A DNA stretch of 64,000 nucleotides, taken from contig NZ_BPKZ01000004.1 in NCBI RefSeq assembly GCF_019656075.1, forward strand, positions 1-64,000. Direction: 5' to 3'. Positions 43,049-52,802 of this stretch are shown one piece after another. The position numbers and the translations under genes are program-made. The notes beneath the pieces were generated by a model. It was not told the DNA's origin. It saw only the letters and a list, made by a program, of their open reading frames with translations, and ran no database searches. Numbering within the stretch: the first letter of the stretch is position 1; every line of letters starts with the position of its first letter. Source of the stretch: Leuconostoc palmae (GTDB taxonomy: Bacteria > Bacillota > Bacilli > Lactobacillales > Lactobacillaceae).

Positions 43049-43874
43049 CGATACACCACAAGTCATGACAATTGCGGGCACTGACTCTAGTGGTGGTGCC
43101 GGAATGACAGCTGATTTAAATACTTTCTCTGCCCAAGGTGTCTATGGGGCTAATGTAGTGGTTTCTGTAACTGCACAAAATACTTTAGGTGTACAACAAG
43201 TTCAAATGATAACGCCCGAAATGATTATGGCGCAACTCAAAGCGATTGCTGACGATTTGAAAATCATAGCATTTAAAACAGGCATGCTGGGTAATTCAGA
43301 TACGGTAAAAATAGTTGCAGAAGCGATTAAACAATTTGATTTTGGTGAATTCATATTAGATCCAGTAATGATTGCTAAAGGTGGCGCGCAATTGTTGTCT
43401 GAAGAGGCGGTAGAATCAGTAAGAATGAATTTAATGCCATTGGCAACTTTGATTACTCCCAATATACCCGAAGCTGAAGTTATATCAGGTATAACCATTC
43501 GAACAGCAAAAGATATTCAACTAGCTGCTAAAAAGATGAAAGATATGGGTACTAAAAACGTATTACTTAAAGGTGGACATGGTGATAATCCAATTGTTCA
43601 GGATTATGTTTTACTGGCCAACGGCACACATTTTTGGTTAAAAACAACACGTTGTCAAACTGAGCGAACACACGGAACAGGGGACACAATCTCTGCTGCC
43701 GTTACAGCTAAATTAGCTATGGGATTAGATTTAAAATCAGCTATTATTGAATCCAAAGCATATGTTGATGCCACCATTAGAGATGGGATAGAAGTTGGGC
43801 ATAAATATGGCCCATTAAATCATTTGGCTAAGGTTGCGACAGAAAATTTACCGGAGATTTTAGATGAAATTTGA
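43041..43874 (+). CDS. thiD: Hydroxymethylpyrimidine/phosphomethylpyrimidine kinase
   Basis: A protein of 277 residues that phosphorylates HMP and HMP-P. MTIAGTDSSGGAGMTADLNT is the family start, and later come FILDPVMIAKGGAQLL, LITPNIPEAEVI, LLKGGHG and RTHGTGDTISAAVTAKLA (the catalytic GTGD). It overlaps thiM and thiE. Confidence 0.95.
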   Translation: MVNDTPQVMTIAGTDSSGGAGMTADLNTFSAQGVYGANVVVSVTAQNTLGVQQVQMITPEMIMAQLKAIADDLKIIAFKTGMLGNSDTVKIVAEAIKQFDFGEFILDPVMIAKGGAQLLSEEAVESVRMNLMPLATLITPNIPEAEVISGITIRTAKDIQLAAKKMKDMGTKNVLLKGGHGDNPIVQDYVLLANGTHFWLKTTRCQTERTHGTGDTISAAVTAKLAMGLDLKSAIIESKAYVDATIRDGIEVGHKYGPLNHLAKVATENLPEILDEI

Positions 43875-44511
43875 TAAAAAAATACTGTCCCGATACTTCG
43901 TCATGGGAACCCAAGACGTTCAAAGTGAGTCGGATTTTTTTAGCATTTTGAAGCAAGCATTAGAATCTGGGGTCACTGTTTTTCAGTATCGTGAAAAGGG
44001 AAAACATGCTTTAAGCAGTAGTGAAAAAGAACGTGTTGCTTTTCAAGTACGTGAACTCACTAAACAGTATGGCGTACCATTAATTATCGATGATGATATA
44101 CCATTAGCCAAGTTAGTCAATGCAGATGGTATCCATTTTGGACAAGAAGACGGGAATCCAACGGAAAATATTAAACTGGCTGACAACTTGTTTGTTGGTG
44201 TTTCAGTATCAAATATTGCAGAATATGAAAAAATTGCTAATTTATCAGGTATTGATTACATTGGTATTGGACCCATATTTAACACTAAAAGCAAATCAGA
44301 TGCCAAACCTGAGATTGGCATCAAAGGACTAACTATGTTAAATAATATCAGTTATTTTCCAACAGTTGCTATTGGTGGTATTACGATTGAAAATATTGTT
44401 GAGGTTTTGTCAACAGAAACAAATGGGGTTGCGGTAATTAGTATGATTAGCCAAAGTGATAATATTAAACGTACGCTAGCTTATTGGCAAGAACTTGAGT
44501 GCAAGCTATGA
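43864..44511 (+). CDS. thiE: Thiamin-phosphate synthase
   Basis: A protein of 215 residues that joins HMP-PP and thiazole phosphate to thiamin phosphate. Seen: YFVMGTQD, TVFQYREKGKHAL, PLIIDDDIPLAKLVNADGIHFGQED, VGVSVSNIAEYE, IDYIGIGPIFNTKSKSDAKP and AIGGITIENI. With thiM and thiD it gives a salvage route only; no genes for making HMP or thiazole are present. Confidence 0.95.
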   Translation: MKFDKKILSRYFVMGTQDVQSESDFFSILKQALESGVTVFQYREKGKHALSSSEKERVAFQVRELTKQYGVPLIIDDDIPLAKLVNADGIHFGQEDGNPTENIKLADNLFVGVSVSNIAEYEKIANLSGIDYIGIGPIFNTKSKSDAKPEIGIKGLTMLNNISYFPTVAIGGITIENIVEVLSTETNGVAVISMISQSDNIKRTLAYWQELECKL

Positions 44512-44591
44512 TCAATTAGTTTTTGTTAGCGCAAATATTAGTAAAATGATGTTGATTTTTAGGTAATGTTTCTAGGAAAAGATTAAGAAGT

Positions 44592-44617
44592 AAAAAAGAG
44601 CTTAATAGCTCTTTTTT
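44592..44617. terminator. Bidirectional terminator between thiE and pepF
   Basis: aaaaaagagct pairs perfectly with agctctttttt around taat. Confidence 0.9.
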
Positions 44618-46415
44618 ATATAAATTGTGTTGATAAAGATAGGAATTCATCAATATCAGATTTAATTAAATCGGCACCAGCTTGCCAAAATTCAGGACGT
44701 GTTAGGTCAACACCAAGGTGTTTTTTCGCAAGTTCTTCAGATGACATGTTTGCCGTATCTCTTAGTAGCGCAATATATTGATTTTCAAAATCTTGGCTAC
44801 TTTGTTGAGCTTTGGCATAAATACCAGCAGAAAATAGGTAACCAAATGTATATGGGAAATTATAGAATGGTATAGAATCAATAAAGAAATGCAGTTTCGA
44901 TGACCAAAAATGTGGGTGGCGCGTTTCTAAAATACCATCAAATGCGTTAATTTGAGCGTTGTCCATTAATGTATTCAATCGTTCTGGTGTTAAAACCCCC
45001 TTTTTTCTTTCGGCATAGAAAGCATCTTCAAACAAGAAACGAGCATGAATGTTTAAAAACATTGCAATTGGGTTTGTCATCTTAGCATCTAATAAAACTA
45101 ATTTTTCTGCATCGGTTTTTGCTTCTCTGACATTTGCGTCATTGACAATTAGTTCAGCAAATGTTGAGGCAGTTTCAGCGACATTCATTGCGTAGGCATC
45201 TCGCCAAAGTGGTAGGTCTACTAATTGTGCTGAGTGAAATGCATGACCTAGTTCATGTGCTATAGTCGCAGCATCATTTACAGATCCAGTATAGGTAAGA
45301 AAAATACGAGATTCATTTAAGTCAGGAACAGATTCCATATAACCACCTGGTTGTTTACCTGGCCGATTTTCTGATTCAATCCAGCGCTTTTTAAAAGCCA
45401 TTTTTGCAAATTCGGCCATTTTAGGAGAAAATTTACTAAATTGTTCAATAATGAATGTTGCTGCATCGTCATATGAAATATCCGATGGTTTATAATCACC
45501 AATATTAGTGAGTGGTGCTACTTGGTCTTGCCAACCAATACTTTCTAAACCTAACAATGCTTTTTTTCTTTCAAAGTAAGGCTTAAACATCGATTTATTT
45601 TTATCTACAACTGACCACATAGCATCTAAAGTTTCTTGAGACATCCTGTTCATCTCTAATGGTTGTTCTAGATGTGAATGACGCCCGTGAATGCGTTGAT
45701 TCGTTAAGCGAAAACCGGCTAAGTGATTTAATGTATCAGCGGATAGATTTTCAGCTTTCCCCCACATTTTTTCATAATTTGTCATTATATTTGCTCTAGT
45801 ATTTTTATTAGGCTCCCCATCTAACATATTAAGCGCTTGTCCTGCTGAAATACGATGAGATTGACCATCGCTTTCATCCGTATAAATCATTGACAGTCCT
45901 GAAGATATCGTATCATAATGTTTGGACCATGCCTGTTGACCATCTAAATCTAGTTGATTAACGAGAGATTCTGTGTCATCATCTAATAATCTTTTTGCAT
46001 CATTTCTCAGCTCTCTCAAATAAAAGGCAATTGGGTTTAGTTTTGAAGAAGAGAGGCTCTCATTGAACTGTCTTTCATTAGCTTGTAAAAGTAATTTTTT
46101 AAATTTATTCATAGGAATTGCATAGTCTACAAATAACTTTCCCAGTCGGTCAAAATGAGTTGTGTAAATACTATTACCATAATCCACAGAAGCCCATCCA
46201 TTAATGAAAGTATTGATTGTCCCTAAGCCAGACTCTATTACTTGTGCCAATTCAGCTAAATCAGCAATCGTTTCAGTTGAAAATATTGCTTTTGATACAA
46301 GTTGATTGAAATCCGAAATTTCAATAGCAACAGATGTATACTTGCTTGCTAGCTCATCTGAATTAATACCACCAGCATAAATACTTTCTAAGTTCCAGGT
46401 TTGTGAGTATTTCAT
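44616..46415 (-). CDS. pepF: Oligoendopeptidase F family M3B metallopeptidase
   Basis: A cytosolic zinc peptidase of 599 residues that cuts short peptides (about 7-17 residues). The active site is TIAHELGHAFHSAQLVDL (HExxH), with the third ligand in NVAETASTFAELIV, and YMESVPDLNESRIFLTYTG and HFFIDSIPFYNFPYTFGYLFS are typical of the PepF C-terminal half. SD gagg lies upstream on the minus strand. It is monocistronic. Confidence 0.94.
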   Translation of the reverse strand: MKYSQTWNLESIYAGGINSDELASKYTSVAIEISDFNQLVSKAIFSTETIADLAELAQVIESGLGTINTFINGWASVDYGNSIYTTHFDRLGKLFVDYAIPMNKFKKLLLQANERQFNESLSSSKLNPIAFYLRELRNDAKRLLDDDTESLVNQLDLDGQQAWSKHYDTISSGLSMIYTDESDGQSHRISAGQALNMLDGEPNKNTRANIMTNYEKMWGKAENLSADTLNHLAGFRLTNQRIHGRHSHLEQPLEMNRMSQETLDAMWSVVDKNKSMFKPYFERKKALLGLESIGWQDQVAPLTNIGDYKPSDISYDDAATFIIEQFSKFSPKMAEFAKMAFKKRWIESENRPGKQPGGYMESVPDLNESRIFLTYTGSVNDAATIAHELGHAFHSAQLVDLPLWRDAYAMNVAETASTFAELIVNDANVREAKTDAEKLVLLDAKMTNPIAMFLNIHARFLFEDAFYAERKKGVLTPERLNTLMDNAQINAFDGILETRHPHFWSSKLHFFIDSIPFYNFPYTFGYLFSAGIYAKAQQSSQDFENQYIALLRDTANMSSEELAKKHLGVDLTRPEFWQAGADLIKSDIDEFLSLSTQFI

Positions 46416-46560
46416 TTGTTAACTTACCTCTTTCATAATATTCTTATTAAAGTATACCATTCTTAATGATTCTAATATTATCTACAAATAAGTAAAAAAT
46501 TAGTTGTTTGCTAGCCTCCACATAACAGTGTAAAATGAATATTCTGAGAGGTAATAGGTA

Positions 46561-47490
46561 ATGAATATCCTTATAAAATGGATCATTAGCATAATGTTAA
46601 TTATGATTATAATCTTATTCTTTGCTGGCATGTACTTTTTTCATGTGGCACAAATTCGTGATGAGAAATCTAATCAACCAGATGTGTTACGATCCAAAAA
46701 TAATCCATTATATCAGTATGAACATGCATTTTTATCAAGGAAAAAAACGATTTGGCATGAAAAAACATCAGATGATTTAACTTTAGAAGCTTGGTACGTC
46801 CCAGCAAGTCAAGTAACTCATAAAACAGCAATATTGGCTCATGGTTGGCATAATAATAAAACAACAATGGCTATATATGGCGAGCTATTTCACCAACTTG
46901 GGTACAATGTTTTGATTCCTGACAACCGTGCCCATGGTGATTCACAAGGTAATGTGATAGGGTATGGATGGTTAGATAGACGTGACTATATACAATGGTT
47001 AAATCAAATTATTCAAAAAAATGGTGTAGAGTCAAGTATTGTGATGTATGGGATGAGTATGGGTGCTGCAACTGTTTTGTCTACATCTGGAGAAGATGAT
47101 CTACCAAAACAAGTGAAAGCAGTTATTGCTGATTCGTCTTATACTAGCTTGTTAGATGAGACTAAGTATCAAGCAGGTGCTATGTATCATTTACCTTGGT
47201 TTCCGCTAGTAAATGTTGTCTCAGGTATTTCGATGATTAGAGCGGGGTACTCCTATAGTGAAGCTAGTCCTTTAGAACAAGTCAAAAAAAGTAAGCAACC
47301 AACATTATTTATTCAAGGTGATTCTGACACATTTGTGCCAACTAAAATGGTTTATCCACTATATCATGCTTTAAATGCGCCTAAAGAACTGTGGGTTACT
47401 AAAGGAACAAAGCATGTCCAGAGCTTTAATGACTATCCAGAGCTATACAAAGAAAAAATAACGTATTTTTTAAATCAGTACAACCCTTGA
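46561..47490 (+). CDS. Membrane-anchored alpha/beta hydrolase
   Basis: A protein of 309 residues with an N-terminal hydrophobic anchor (about 5-27) and an alpha/beta hydrolase domain outside or at the membrane. TAILAHGWHNNKTTM is the oxyanion segment, VMYGMSMGAATVL carries the nucleophile Ser (GxSxG), GDSDTFVP the acid, and TKGTKHVQSF the His. It belongs to the YqkD/BEM46-like group. The substrate is unknown. It is a single gene. Confidence 0.87.
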   Translation: MNILIKWIISIMLIMIIILFFAGMYFFHVAQIRDEKSNQPDVLRSKNNPLYQYEHAFLSRKKTIWHEKTSDDLTLEAWYVPASQVTHKTAILAHGWHNNKTTMAIYGELFHQLGYNVLIPDNRAHGDSQGNVIGYGWLDRRDYIQWLNQIIQKNGVESSIVMYGMSMGAATVLSTSGEDDLPKQVKAVIADSSYTSLLDETKYQAGAMYHLPWFPLVNVVSGISMIRAGYSYSEASPLEQVKKSKQPTLFIQGDSDTFVPTKMVYPLYHALNAPKELWVTKGTKHVQSFNDYPELYKEKITYFLNQYNP

Positions 47491-47643
47491 TTCGAGATAG
47501 TACATAAGACTTCTTTGCTTATTTATTAGGAATTTTTCATGATATAATAATATTCAAATTAATTAATCATTGTTTATTTGTCGTTTTTCAAAATCATTTA
47601 TGTATTGAAAACTAATACTGATTTATAAAAAAGGATTATCAAA

Positions 47644-48474
47644 ATGTCAATCAATTTCTTAGAGAAAGACACCAATAAATCTTGGCAACGTTTAGTTGTT
47701 AAAGTTGGAACCAGCACCATTGTTGATGCTAGTGGAGAAATAAAATATCCTGTTATTAATCGGCTATCACAAACATTAGCCCAGTTACAGAAATCTAAGT
47801 ATCAAGTCATTTTGGTTACTTCAGGAGCGATTGGTGTGGCTTTAGAACAAATGAATATTAAAAAAAGGCCCACCGATATACCGTCACAACAAGCATTAGC
47901 AGCTATTGGGCAAAGTTACTTAATGGCAATTTATAATCAAAGTTTTGCATTTTACCAGCAACATGTTGGCCAGGTATTACTGACATACGATGTTTTTAAT
48001 AACAAGCAAATGCTGAAACATACGATAGATGCACTAGAGTCTATGTTGTCACAAGGGGTTATACCAATTATCAATGAAAATGATGTTATAGCTGTTGATG
48101 AATTGGATCATCAGCATTCTTTTGGTGATAATGATCGTTTAGCAGCGATTGTTGCTCATGAAACAAATTCAGATGGTCTGATTATTTTAAGCGATATTGA
48201 TTCACTTTATACTGATAATCCGCATGTTAATCCGAACGCCAAACCAATTGCTAAAGTTAATCAAGTTACTGAAAAACTTTTATCTGGTGCTAATGGCTCT
48301 TCTACTCTTGGAACAGGTGGCATGGTAACCAAACTTCAAGCAGCTGATTATATTATTAAAAACGGTAGAAAGATGGTGCTAATTAATGGTGAAAATCCGG
48401 CAACTATTTTAGATGTTGTTGAGGGAAAGTACGTCGGCACATTGTTTGAAGGAGAAAACGATGACAACAAATAG
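47644..48474 (+). CDS. proB: Glutamate 5-kinase, short form
   Basis: A protein of 276 residues for the first step of proline synthesis. RLVVKVGTSTIVDASGEI, ILVTSGAIGVALEQM, PIINENDVIAVDEL, FGDNDRLAAIVAHE and LGTGGMVTKLQAADYI are all present. The C-terminal PUA domain of the E. coli enzyme is absent. It overlaps proA by 14 bases. Confidence 0.95.
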   Translation: MSINFLEKDTNKSWQRLVVKVGTSTIVDASGEIKYPVINRLSQTLAQLQKSKYQVILVTSGAIGVALEQMNIKKRPTDIPSQQALAAIGQSYLMAIYNQSFAFYQQHVGQVLLTYDVFNNKQMLKHTIDALESMLSQGVIPIINENDVIAVDELDHQHSFGDNDRLAAIVAHETNSDGLIILSDIDSLYTDNPHVNPNAKPIAKVNQVTEKLLSGANGSSTLGTGGMVTKLQAADYIIKNGRKMVLINGENPATILDVVEGKYVGTLFEGENDDNK

Positions 48475-49711
48475 TATGGTTGAAATTGGCCTGCGAGCTA
48501 AAGCAGCAGCTATGGAAGTGTCTCAACTTTCATATGATCAACGCAATACACTTTTGAAGAAAATGGCGCAATCTTTATTAAATAATAAAGATGCTATTAT
48601 TAGCGCTAATAAGATTGATCTTGCGAAATATGGGGATGTTTTAAGTCAATCAATGAAAAAGCGTTTAACTTTGGACGATCAGGTTATTGATGATATGGTT
48701 ACTTCACTAGTAGCAGTTGCCAAACTAGATGATCCACTTGCCGGGCCTTTTGACTCGTGGAGAAACCATGTTGATTTAAAAATTGTAAGAAAAATTGTCC
48801 CAATAGGTGTTGTCGCTATGGTTTATGAAGCGCGACCTAATGTAACAGTAGATGCTGCGTCTTTAACTTTAAAATCAGGAAATTCAGTTATTTTACGAGG
48901 TGGGAAAGAGGCTTTAAATAGCAATAAATGTTTGGCAAACATATTGAGGAGAGTACTAGAAGAGAATAAGTTCAATCCGGATTTTATTCAATTAATAGAA
49001 GATTCGTCTCATGAGGCAGTTAATGAGTTGCTCCACATGCGAGAGACAGTAGATGTTTTGATTCCTAGAGGCTCTGCTAATTTTATTGACTTTGTGGTTA
49101 CGAATGCAACAGTGCCAGTCATTGAAACTGGCGCTGGAAATACACATATTTTTGTGGATGATTCGGCAAATCAAGAACAAGCGCTCAATATTATTCATAA
49201 TGCTAAAACTCAAAAGCCATCAGTGTGCAATGCAGCCGAAAAACTATTAATTCATACTGATATTGCGAAAACATTCTTACCCAAAATTGTCGATAAATTA
49301 TTGGCTGCGAGAGTTGAATTACGTGGAGATGAATTAAGTCGAGCTATTGACTCGCGCATTATTCCCGCTTCTCTAAAAGACTGGGATACTGAGTATAATG
49401 ATTTAATTATGAGCATTAAAATTGTACAAGACTTAGATGAAGCTATTAGTTGGATTAATCAACATACAACACATCATTCAGAAACAATAATTAGTCAAAC
49501 AACAGATCATGTCGTTCAATTTATGAATCTAGTTGATGCAGCAGTTGTGTATCAAAATGCTTCTAGTCGATTTACTGATGGTTTTGAATTTGGCTTTGGT
49601 TCGGAAATTGGTATTTCTACTCAAAAGTTGCATGCTCGAGGACCAATGGGGCTGAAAGCTCTAACCACGATAAAGTACGAAGTATTTGGTGATGGGCAAA
49701 TTAGAAAATAA
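48461..49711 (+). CDS. proA: Gamma-glutamyl phosphate reductase
   Basis: A protein of 416 residues that reduces glutamyl phosphate to glutamate semialdehyde with NADPH. Seen: VRKIVPIGVVAMVYEARPNVTVDAA, SGNSVILRGGKEAL, PRGSANFIDFV, VIETGAGNTHIFVD, the catalytic Cys in KPSVCNAAEKLL, and FGFGSEIGISTQKLHARGPMG. ATG 48461 has aaggag six bases upstream and lies inside proB. proC is not in this window. Confidence 0.95.
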   Translation: MTTNSMVEIGLRAKAAAMEVSQLSYDQRNTLLKKMAQSLLNNKDAIISANKIDLAKYGDVLSQSMKKRLTLDDQVIDDMVTSLVAVAKLDDPLAGPFDSWRNHVDLKIVRKIVPIGVVAMVYEARPNVTVDAASLTLKSGNSVILRGGKEALNSNKCLANILRRVLEENKFNPDFIQLIEDSSHEAVNELLHMRETVDVLIPRGSANFIDFVVTNATVPVIETGAGNTHIFVDDSANQEQALNIIHNAKTQKPSVCNAAEKLLIHTDIAKTFLPKIVDKLLAARVELRGDELSRAIDSRIIPASLKDWDTEYNDLIMSIKIVQDLDEAISWINQHTTHHSETIISQTTDHVVQFMNLVDAAVVYQNASSRFTDGFEFGFGSEIGISTQKLHARGPMGLKALTTIKYEVFGDGQIRK

Positions 49712-49744
49712 AAAAGTTGCAACGCTATTAGTTGCAACTTTTTT
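49710..49744. terminator. Bidirectional terminator between proA and the second nucleoside hydrolase
   Basis: aaaaaagttgcaac pairs perfectly with gttgcaactttttt around a seven-base loop, overlapping both stop codons. Confidence 0.92.
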
Positions 49745-50708
49745 ATTTAGATAGAATAGACAGCATAGTTGATTGAAAGTCAGAAACAAATCGTGGAGAA
49801 TCAACCAAAATAGCAGCTTTAGTCGTAGTTGGTTCAAGTAGTTTTTCTTTGTTACCTATCGTTCTACCATAATCACCACTTTGACGATCATAAGTCACTT
49901 TCATATTTAAAGGCAACGTTGTGACGTATGTTGGGTCAATCCCAACAGCTACAGCTAGTGGGTCATGTAAGGCCGCACCTTTTTTATCAATACTAAGTTT
50001 AAAATAAGCATCGATATAAAAATCCATAAGATCAGCATATTTTTCAGCAGCTTTTGTGCCAAGCGCACGCCAAGCGGTTGTCTCTTTTTTTGTTAATAAT
50101 GTACGTAATGTGACATCCAAACCAACCATCGTCAGGTTTTTTTGATGTGAAAAAACGTAATCTGCATCTTCAGGATCTTGGTGAATATTAGCTTCGGTAA
50201 ACGGTGAAACATTTCCAGGAACAGTTAATGCACCACCCATAAGTGTTGTGTTACCAATTAATTTTGCTACTTCGGGATCTTTTTTAATAGCTGTTGCTAA
50301 GTTAGTTAGTGGACCAGTAGGAATGAAAATCAAGTTATCATGATATTGATGTGCAGCTGAAATTAAAAAGTCAATGCCTGATTGTGATTCAACGTCACGT
50401 GGTGATTGTTCCAAAGTGACATCGCCAACGCCATTTTTACCATGTATTAATTGTGATATTTCCATAACATCAAAATGATCAGTTGTTGAGGAATGGCTTT
50501 CACCCAAGAATACAGGAACATCATCAGCACCTAATAAATGCAACAGATTCAGCGAATTTTGAGCAGCAGTTTTAACCAGCGTATTACCATAGCTTGAGAT
50601 AATACCAATTAAATCAACATTTGGATCACTAACAGCATAAGCTAAAGCTAAAGCATCATCTATACCAGTGTCGAGATCTAAAATCATTTTTTTTTGAGCC
50701 ATGTTCAT
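49743..50708 (-). CDS. Inosine-uridine-type nucleoside hydrolase (second copy)
   Basis: An enzyme of about 321 residues. MILDLDTGIDDALALAYAV is the metal-binding signature (here DTGIDD rather than DPGIDD), IIGIISSYGNTL follows, and TTLMGGALTVPGNVSPFTEANIHQDPEDA and GAALHDPLAVAVG complete the active site. It hydrolyses nucleosides to ribose and base. Three starts are possible (GTG 50720, ATG 50708, ATG 50702). ATG 50708 overlaps the stop of a nine-codon leader ORF as TAATG and is preferred. The first copy, at 14368, is only distantly similar. Confidence 0.9.
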   Translation of the reverse strand: MNMAQKKMILDLDTGIDDALALAYAVSDPNVDLIGIISSYGNTLVKTAAQNSLNLLHLLGADDVPVFLGESHSSTTDHFDVMEISQLIHGKNGVGDVTLEQSPRDVESQSGIDFLISAAHQYHDNLIFIPTGPLTNLATAIKKDPEVAKLIGNTTLMGGALTVPGNVSPFTEANIHQDPEDADYVFSHQKNLTMVGLDVTLRTLLTKKETTAWRALGTKAAEKYADLMDFYIDAYFKLSIDKKGAALHDPLAVAVGIDPTYVTTLPLNMKVTYDRQSGDYGRTIGNKEKLLEPTTTKAAILVDSPRFVSDFQSTMLSILSK

Positions 50709-50750
50709 TATGTATGACACGTTAAAGAGAGTGTCATAGTTATCCTCCGA
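50708..50750 (-). promoter_or_regulatory. Remote SD, hairpin and 9-codon leader ORF
   Basis: On the minus strand a strong SD (ggagg, 50748-50744) is followed by a perfect 8-bp stem, tatgacac (50738-50731) with gtgtcata (50720-50713). With the stem folded, nine bases separate SD from ATG 50708. An ATG in the stem (50737) opens MTLSLTCHT and stops as TAATG on the hydrolase start, so coupling by a leader peptide is the other reading. Confidence 0.55.
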
Positions 50751-50765
50751 ATTATTAATACTTTT

Positions 50766-50819
50766 ATTATACCGATTATACTTTTAAATTGGGTTAAAAG
50801 AGTTAATTATCGGTATAAT
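50766..50819. promoter_or_regulatory. Divergent promoters in an 11-bp inverted repeat
   Basis: attataccgat (50766-50776) and atcggtataat (50809-50819) are exact inverted copies. Each holds a TATAAT box pointing outwards, to the nucleoside hydrolase on the left and to the reductase on the right. Confidence 0.5.
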
Positions 50820-50875
50820 GATAACTAAGATTGAAAAAATATAGACATAATTATAAGAAATAGAAGTGGTAAACG

Positions 50876-51871
50876 ATGACAGAAGAAATATATGATATAG
50901 CAATTATTGGTGGTGGACCTGTAGGCATGTTCGCTGCTTTTTATGCAGGGTTACGAAATACAAAAGTCATATTGATTGAGAGTTTGGCGACACTTGGTGG
51001 TCAAGTTACGGCATTATATCCTGAAAAAACACTCTTAGATGTTGCGGGTTTTGCTGGCGTGACAGGAGAAAATTTTATTAAGGCATTAAACGAACAATTA
51101 GCATTGTTTCCAGTAGAAATTAGAACAAGTACAACGGTGGATGATGTTAAAGAACACAATAATTTATTTATTATTTCAACTAGTAATCACCAAAAAATAG
51201 TTTCAAAGACAATTATTATTGCTACGGGAAAGGGAGCGTTTGAGCCTAGAAAAATGCAAATTGCGGGAGTGGATGATTTAGTGGGTCAAGGGGTACATTA
51301 TTTTGTCAAAAACAAAGAGGATTTCCGTAACCGAGATGTCGCTATTGTTGGTGGTGGTGACTCAGCTGTTGATATGGCAACCATGTTGAATAATGTGACG
51401 CAATCAACAACTATCATTCATAGGCGTAATCATTTCAGAGCAATGGAACAAAGTGTCCAAAAGTTGAGTGAGTCAACTGTGATCCAAGAAACACCAAAGA
51501 GAGTTATTGAAGTATCGAAAAAATACAATGGGCAGTTAGAACTCACTTTGTCACATGTTAAAGATAATCAAATGATTAATACTATTACAGTTGATGATCT
51601 TATCGTTAGCTATGGTTTTATATCTGAAAGTAAAACTATACAATCATGGCAAGTCAAGCCTCAACAAGAAAATTTCTCTTTTAATGTGAATCAAAAAATG
51701 CAGACTAATATTCCAGGTGTTTTTTCGATTGGGGATGCTAATCACTACGATGGGAAATCAGATCTAATTGCTGTTGGTTTTGGTGAGGCACCAATTGCAG
51801 TTAATGCTGCAATTCGTCATTTTGATCCACATCGTGGTGGTCCAGGACATTCCAGTTCTTTGAGTATATAA
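50876..51871 (+). CDS. Ferredoxin/flavodoxin--NADP+ reductase, YumC type
   Basis: A flavoprotein of 331 residues of the thioredoxin-reductase-like FNR group. The FAD motif is IIGGGPVGMFAAFYAG, the NADPH motif AIVGGGDSAVDMATML, and VFSIGDANHY is the second FAD site. There is no redox CxxC, which separates it from thioredoxin reductase. It moves electrons between NADPH and ferredoxin or flavodoxin, or acts as diaphorase. Confidence 0.9.
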   Translation: MTEEIYDIAIIGGGPVGMFAAFYAGLRNTKVILIESLATLGGQVTALYPEKTLLDVAGFAGVTGENFIKALNEQLALFPVEIRTSTTVDDVKEHNNLFIISTSNHQKIVSKTIIIATGKGAFEPRKMQIAGVDDLVGQGVHYFVKNKEDFRNRDVAIVGGGDSAVDMATMLNNVTQSTTIIHRRNHFRAMEQSVQKLSESTVIQETPKRVIEVSKKYNGQLELTLSHVKDNQMINTITVDDLIVSYGFISESKTIQSWQVKPQQENFSFNVNQKMQTNIPGVFSIGDANHYDGKSDLIAVGFGEAPIAVNAAIRHFDPHRGGPGHSSSLSI

Positions 51872-52001
51872 ATGAAAATCTGTCACAATATGTGATATAT
51901 CCAAAATTTAGACTACAACACGAGACTCTAGACAGTAGCAAATATGATTTGCTTGATGTATCAAAGTTCATAATGTAATAATATGTTTAGAGGAGAGACC
52001 T

Positions 52002-52472
52002 ATGACCTTTGGAAAAAAATTACGAACGGCACGTATGGCTATGAATTTAACGCAACAAAAAATCGCTGATGATTTCTTTATTACTAGACAAACAATATCT
52101 AGTTGGGAGAACGGAAATAGTTATCCAGATGTTATGACACTAATTAAATTAAGTGATTATTTTGGATTCTCGATAGATGAAATATTGCGTGAAGACAAGC
52201 AAATGCGTTTATTTTTAGATAAGAAATCAGTTAAAAGTGAATTGAAACCAGTTTATCGTATTTTGTTATTAATTTCCCTTATTCTATTAGTTATAGAAAT
52301 ACTAGATTGTTTTAGTGTCATTAAATTAGGCGGGGTATTAGGATGGACAATTTGGGGAATATTTGTGATGAGTGTCCGTGCATTTGACATGTTGAGCAAA
52401 TTTGATGAATCTAACACTATGGACTTTAAATATAATTGGCAAAGAAAAATAAAAGCACTATTATATCGATAA
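52002..52472 (+). CDS. XRE-family HTH regulator with membrane helices
   Basis: A protein of 156 residues. The HTH is LRTARMAMNLTQQKIADDFF with ITRQTISSWENGNSYPDVMTL (residues 6-60). A charged linker is followed by two membrane helices (VYRILLLISLILLVIEIL and GVLGWTIWGIFVMSV). This domain order is common in Gram-positive bacteria; a membrane signal may control DNA binding. SD gaggag lies seven bases upstream. The target genes are unknown; the adjacent broken MFS gene may be a former neighbour in function. Confidence 0.88.
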   Translation: MTFGKKLRTARMAMNLTQQKIADDFFITRQTISSWENGNSYPDVMTLIKLSDYFGFSIDEILREDKQMRLFLDKKSVKSELKPVYRILLLISLILLVIEILDCFSVIKLGGVLGWTIWGIFVMSVRAFDMLSKFDESNTMDFKYNWQRKIKALLYR

Positions 52473-52802
52473 TTTTTAACAACCATCTCAGTATTAACAA
52501 CACAGCGTTCAACCTATTTTTAGTAGGTAGAGCGCTGTTTCTGTGAAGTTATTGAAAAATAATTGGTATATTTCTTATAATTAATACGTTACAGGATTTT
52601 TCTGATTTGATTCAATTAGAATGTTAGGGTACTTTATGCTCAATTTTGATGTTTAAAAACAAACAAGATCATTTTATAGCAACGATTCAAGTATTCAATA
52701 TTAAAAAAACTTATTGCAATTAATTGAAAAATCACCTTGACTTACTTCAATTTTTGTCACTCTTTTTGTGATGATGATTTAAGAAATAACATTTCATTTA
52801 TA
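52473..52802. other. Intergenic region without gene
   Basis: About 330 AT-rich bases. An imperfect hairpin (aacacagcg with cgctgttt, 52498-52544) may terminate the XRE transcript. Nothing else is recognised; the region may be eroded remains of deleted genes. Confidence 0.45.
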
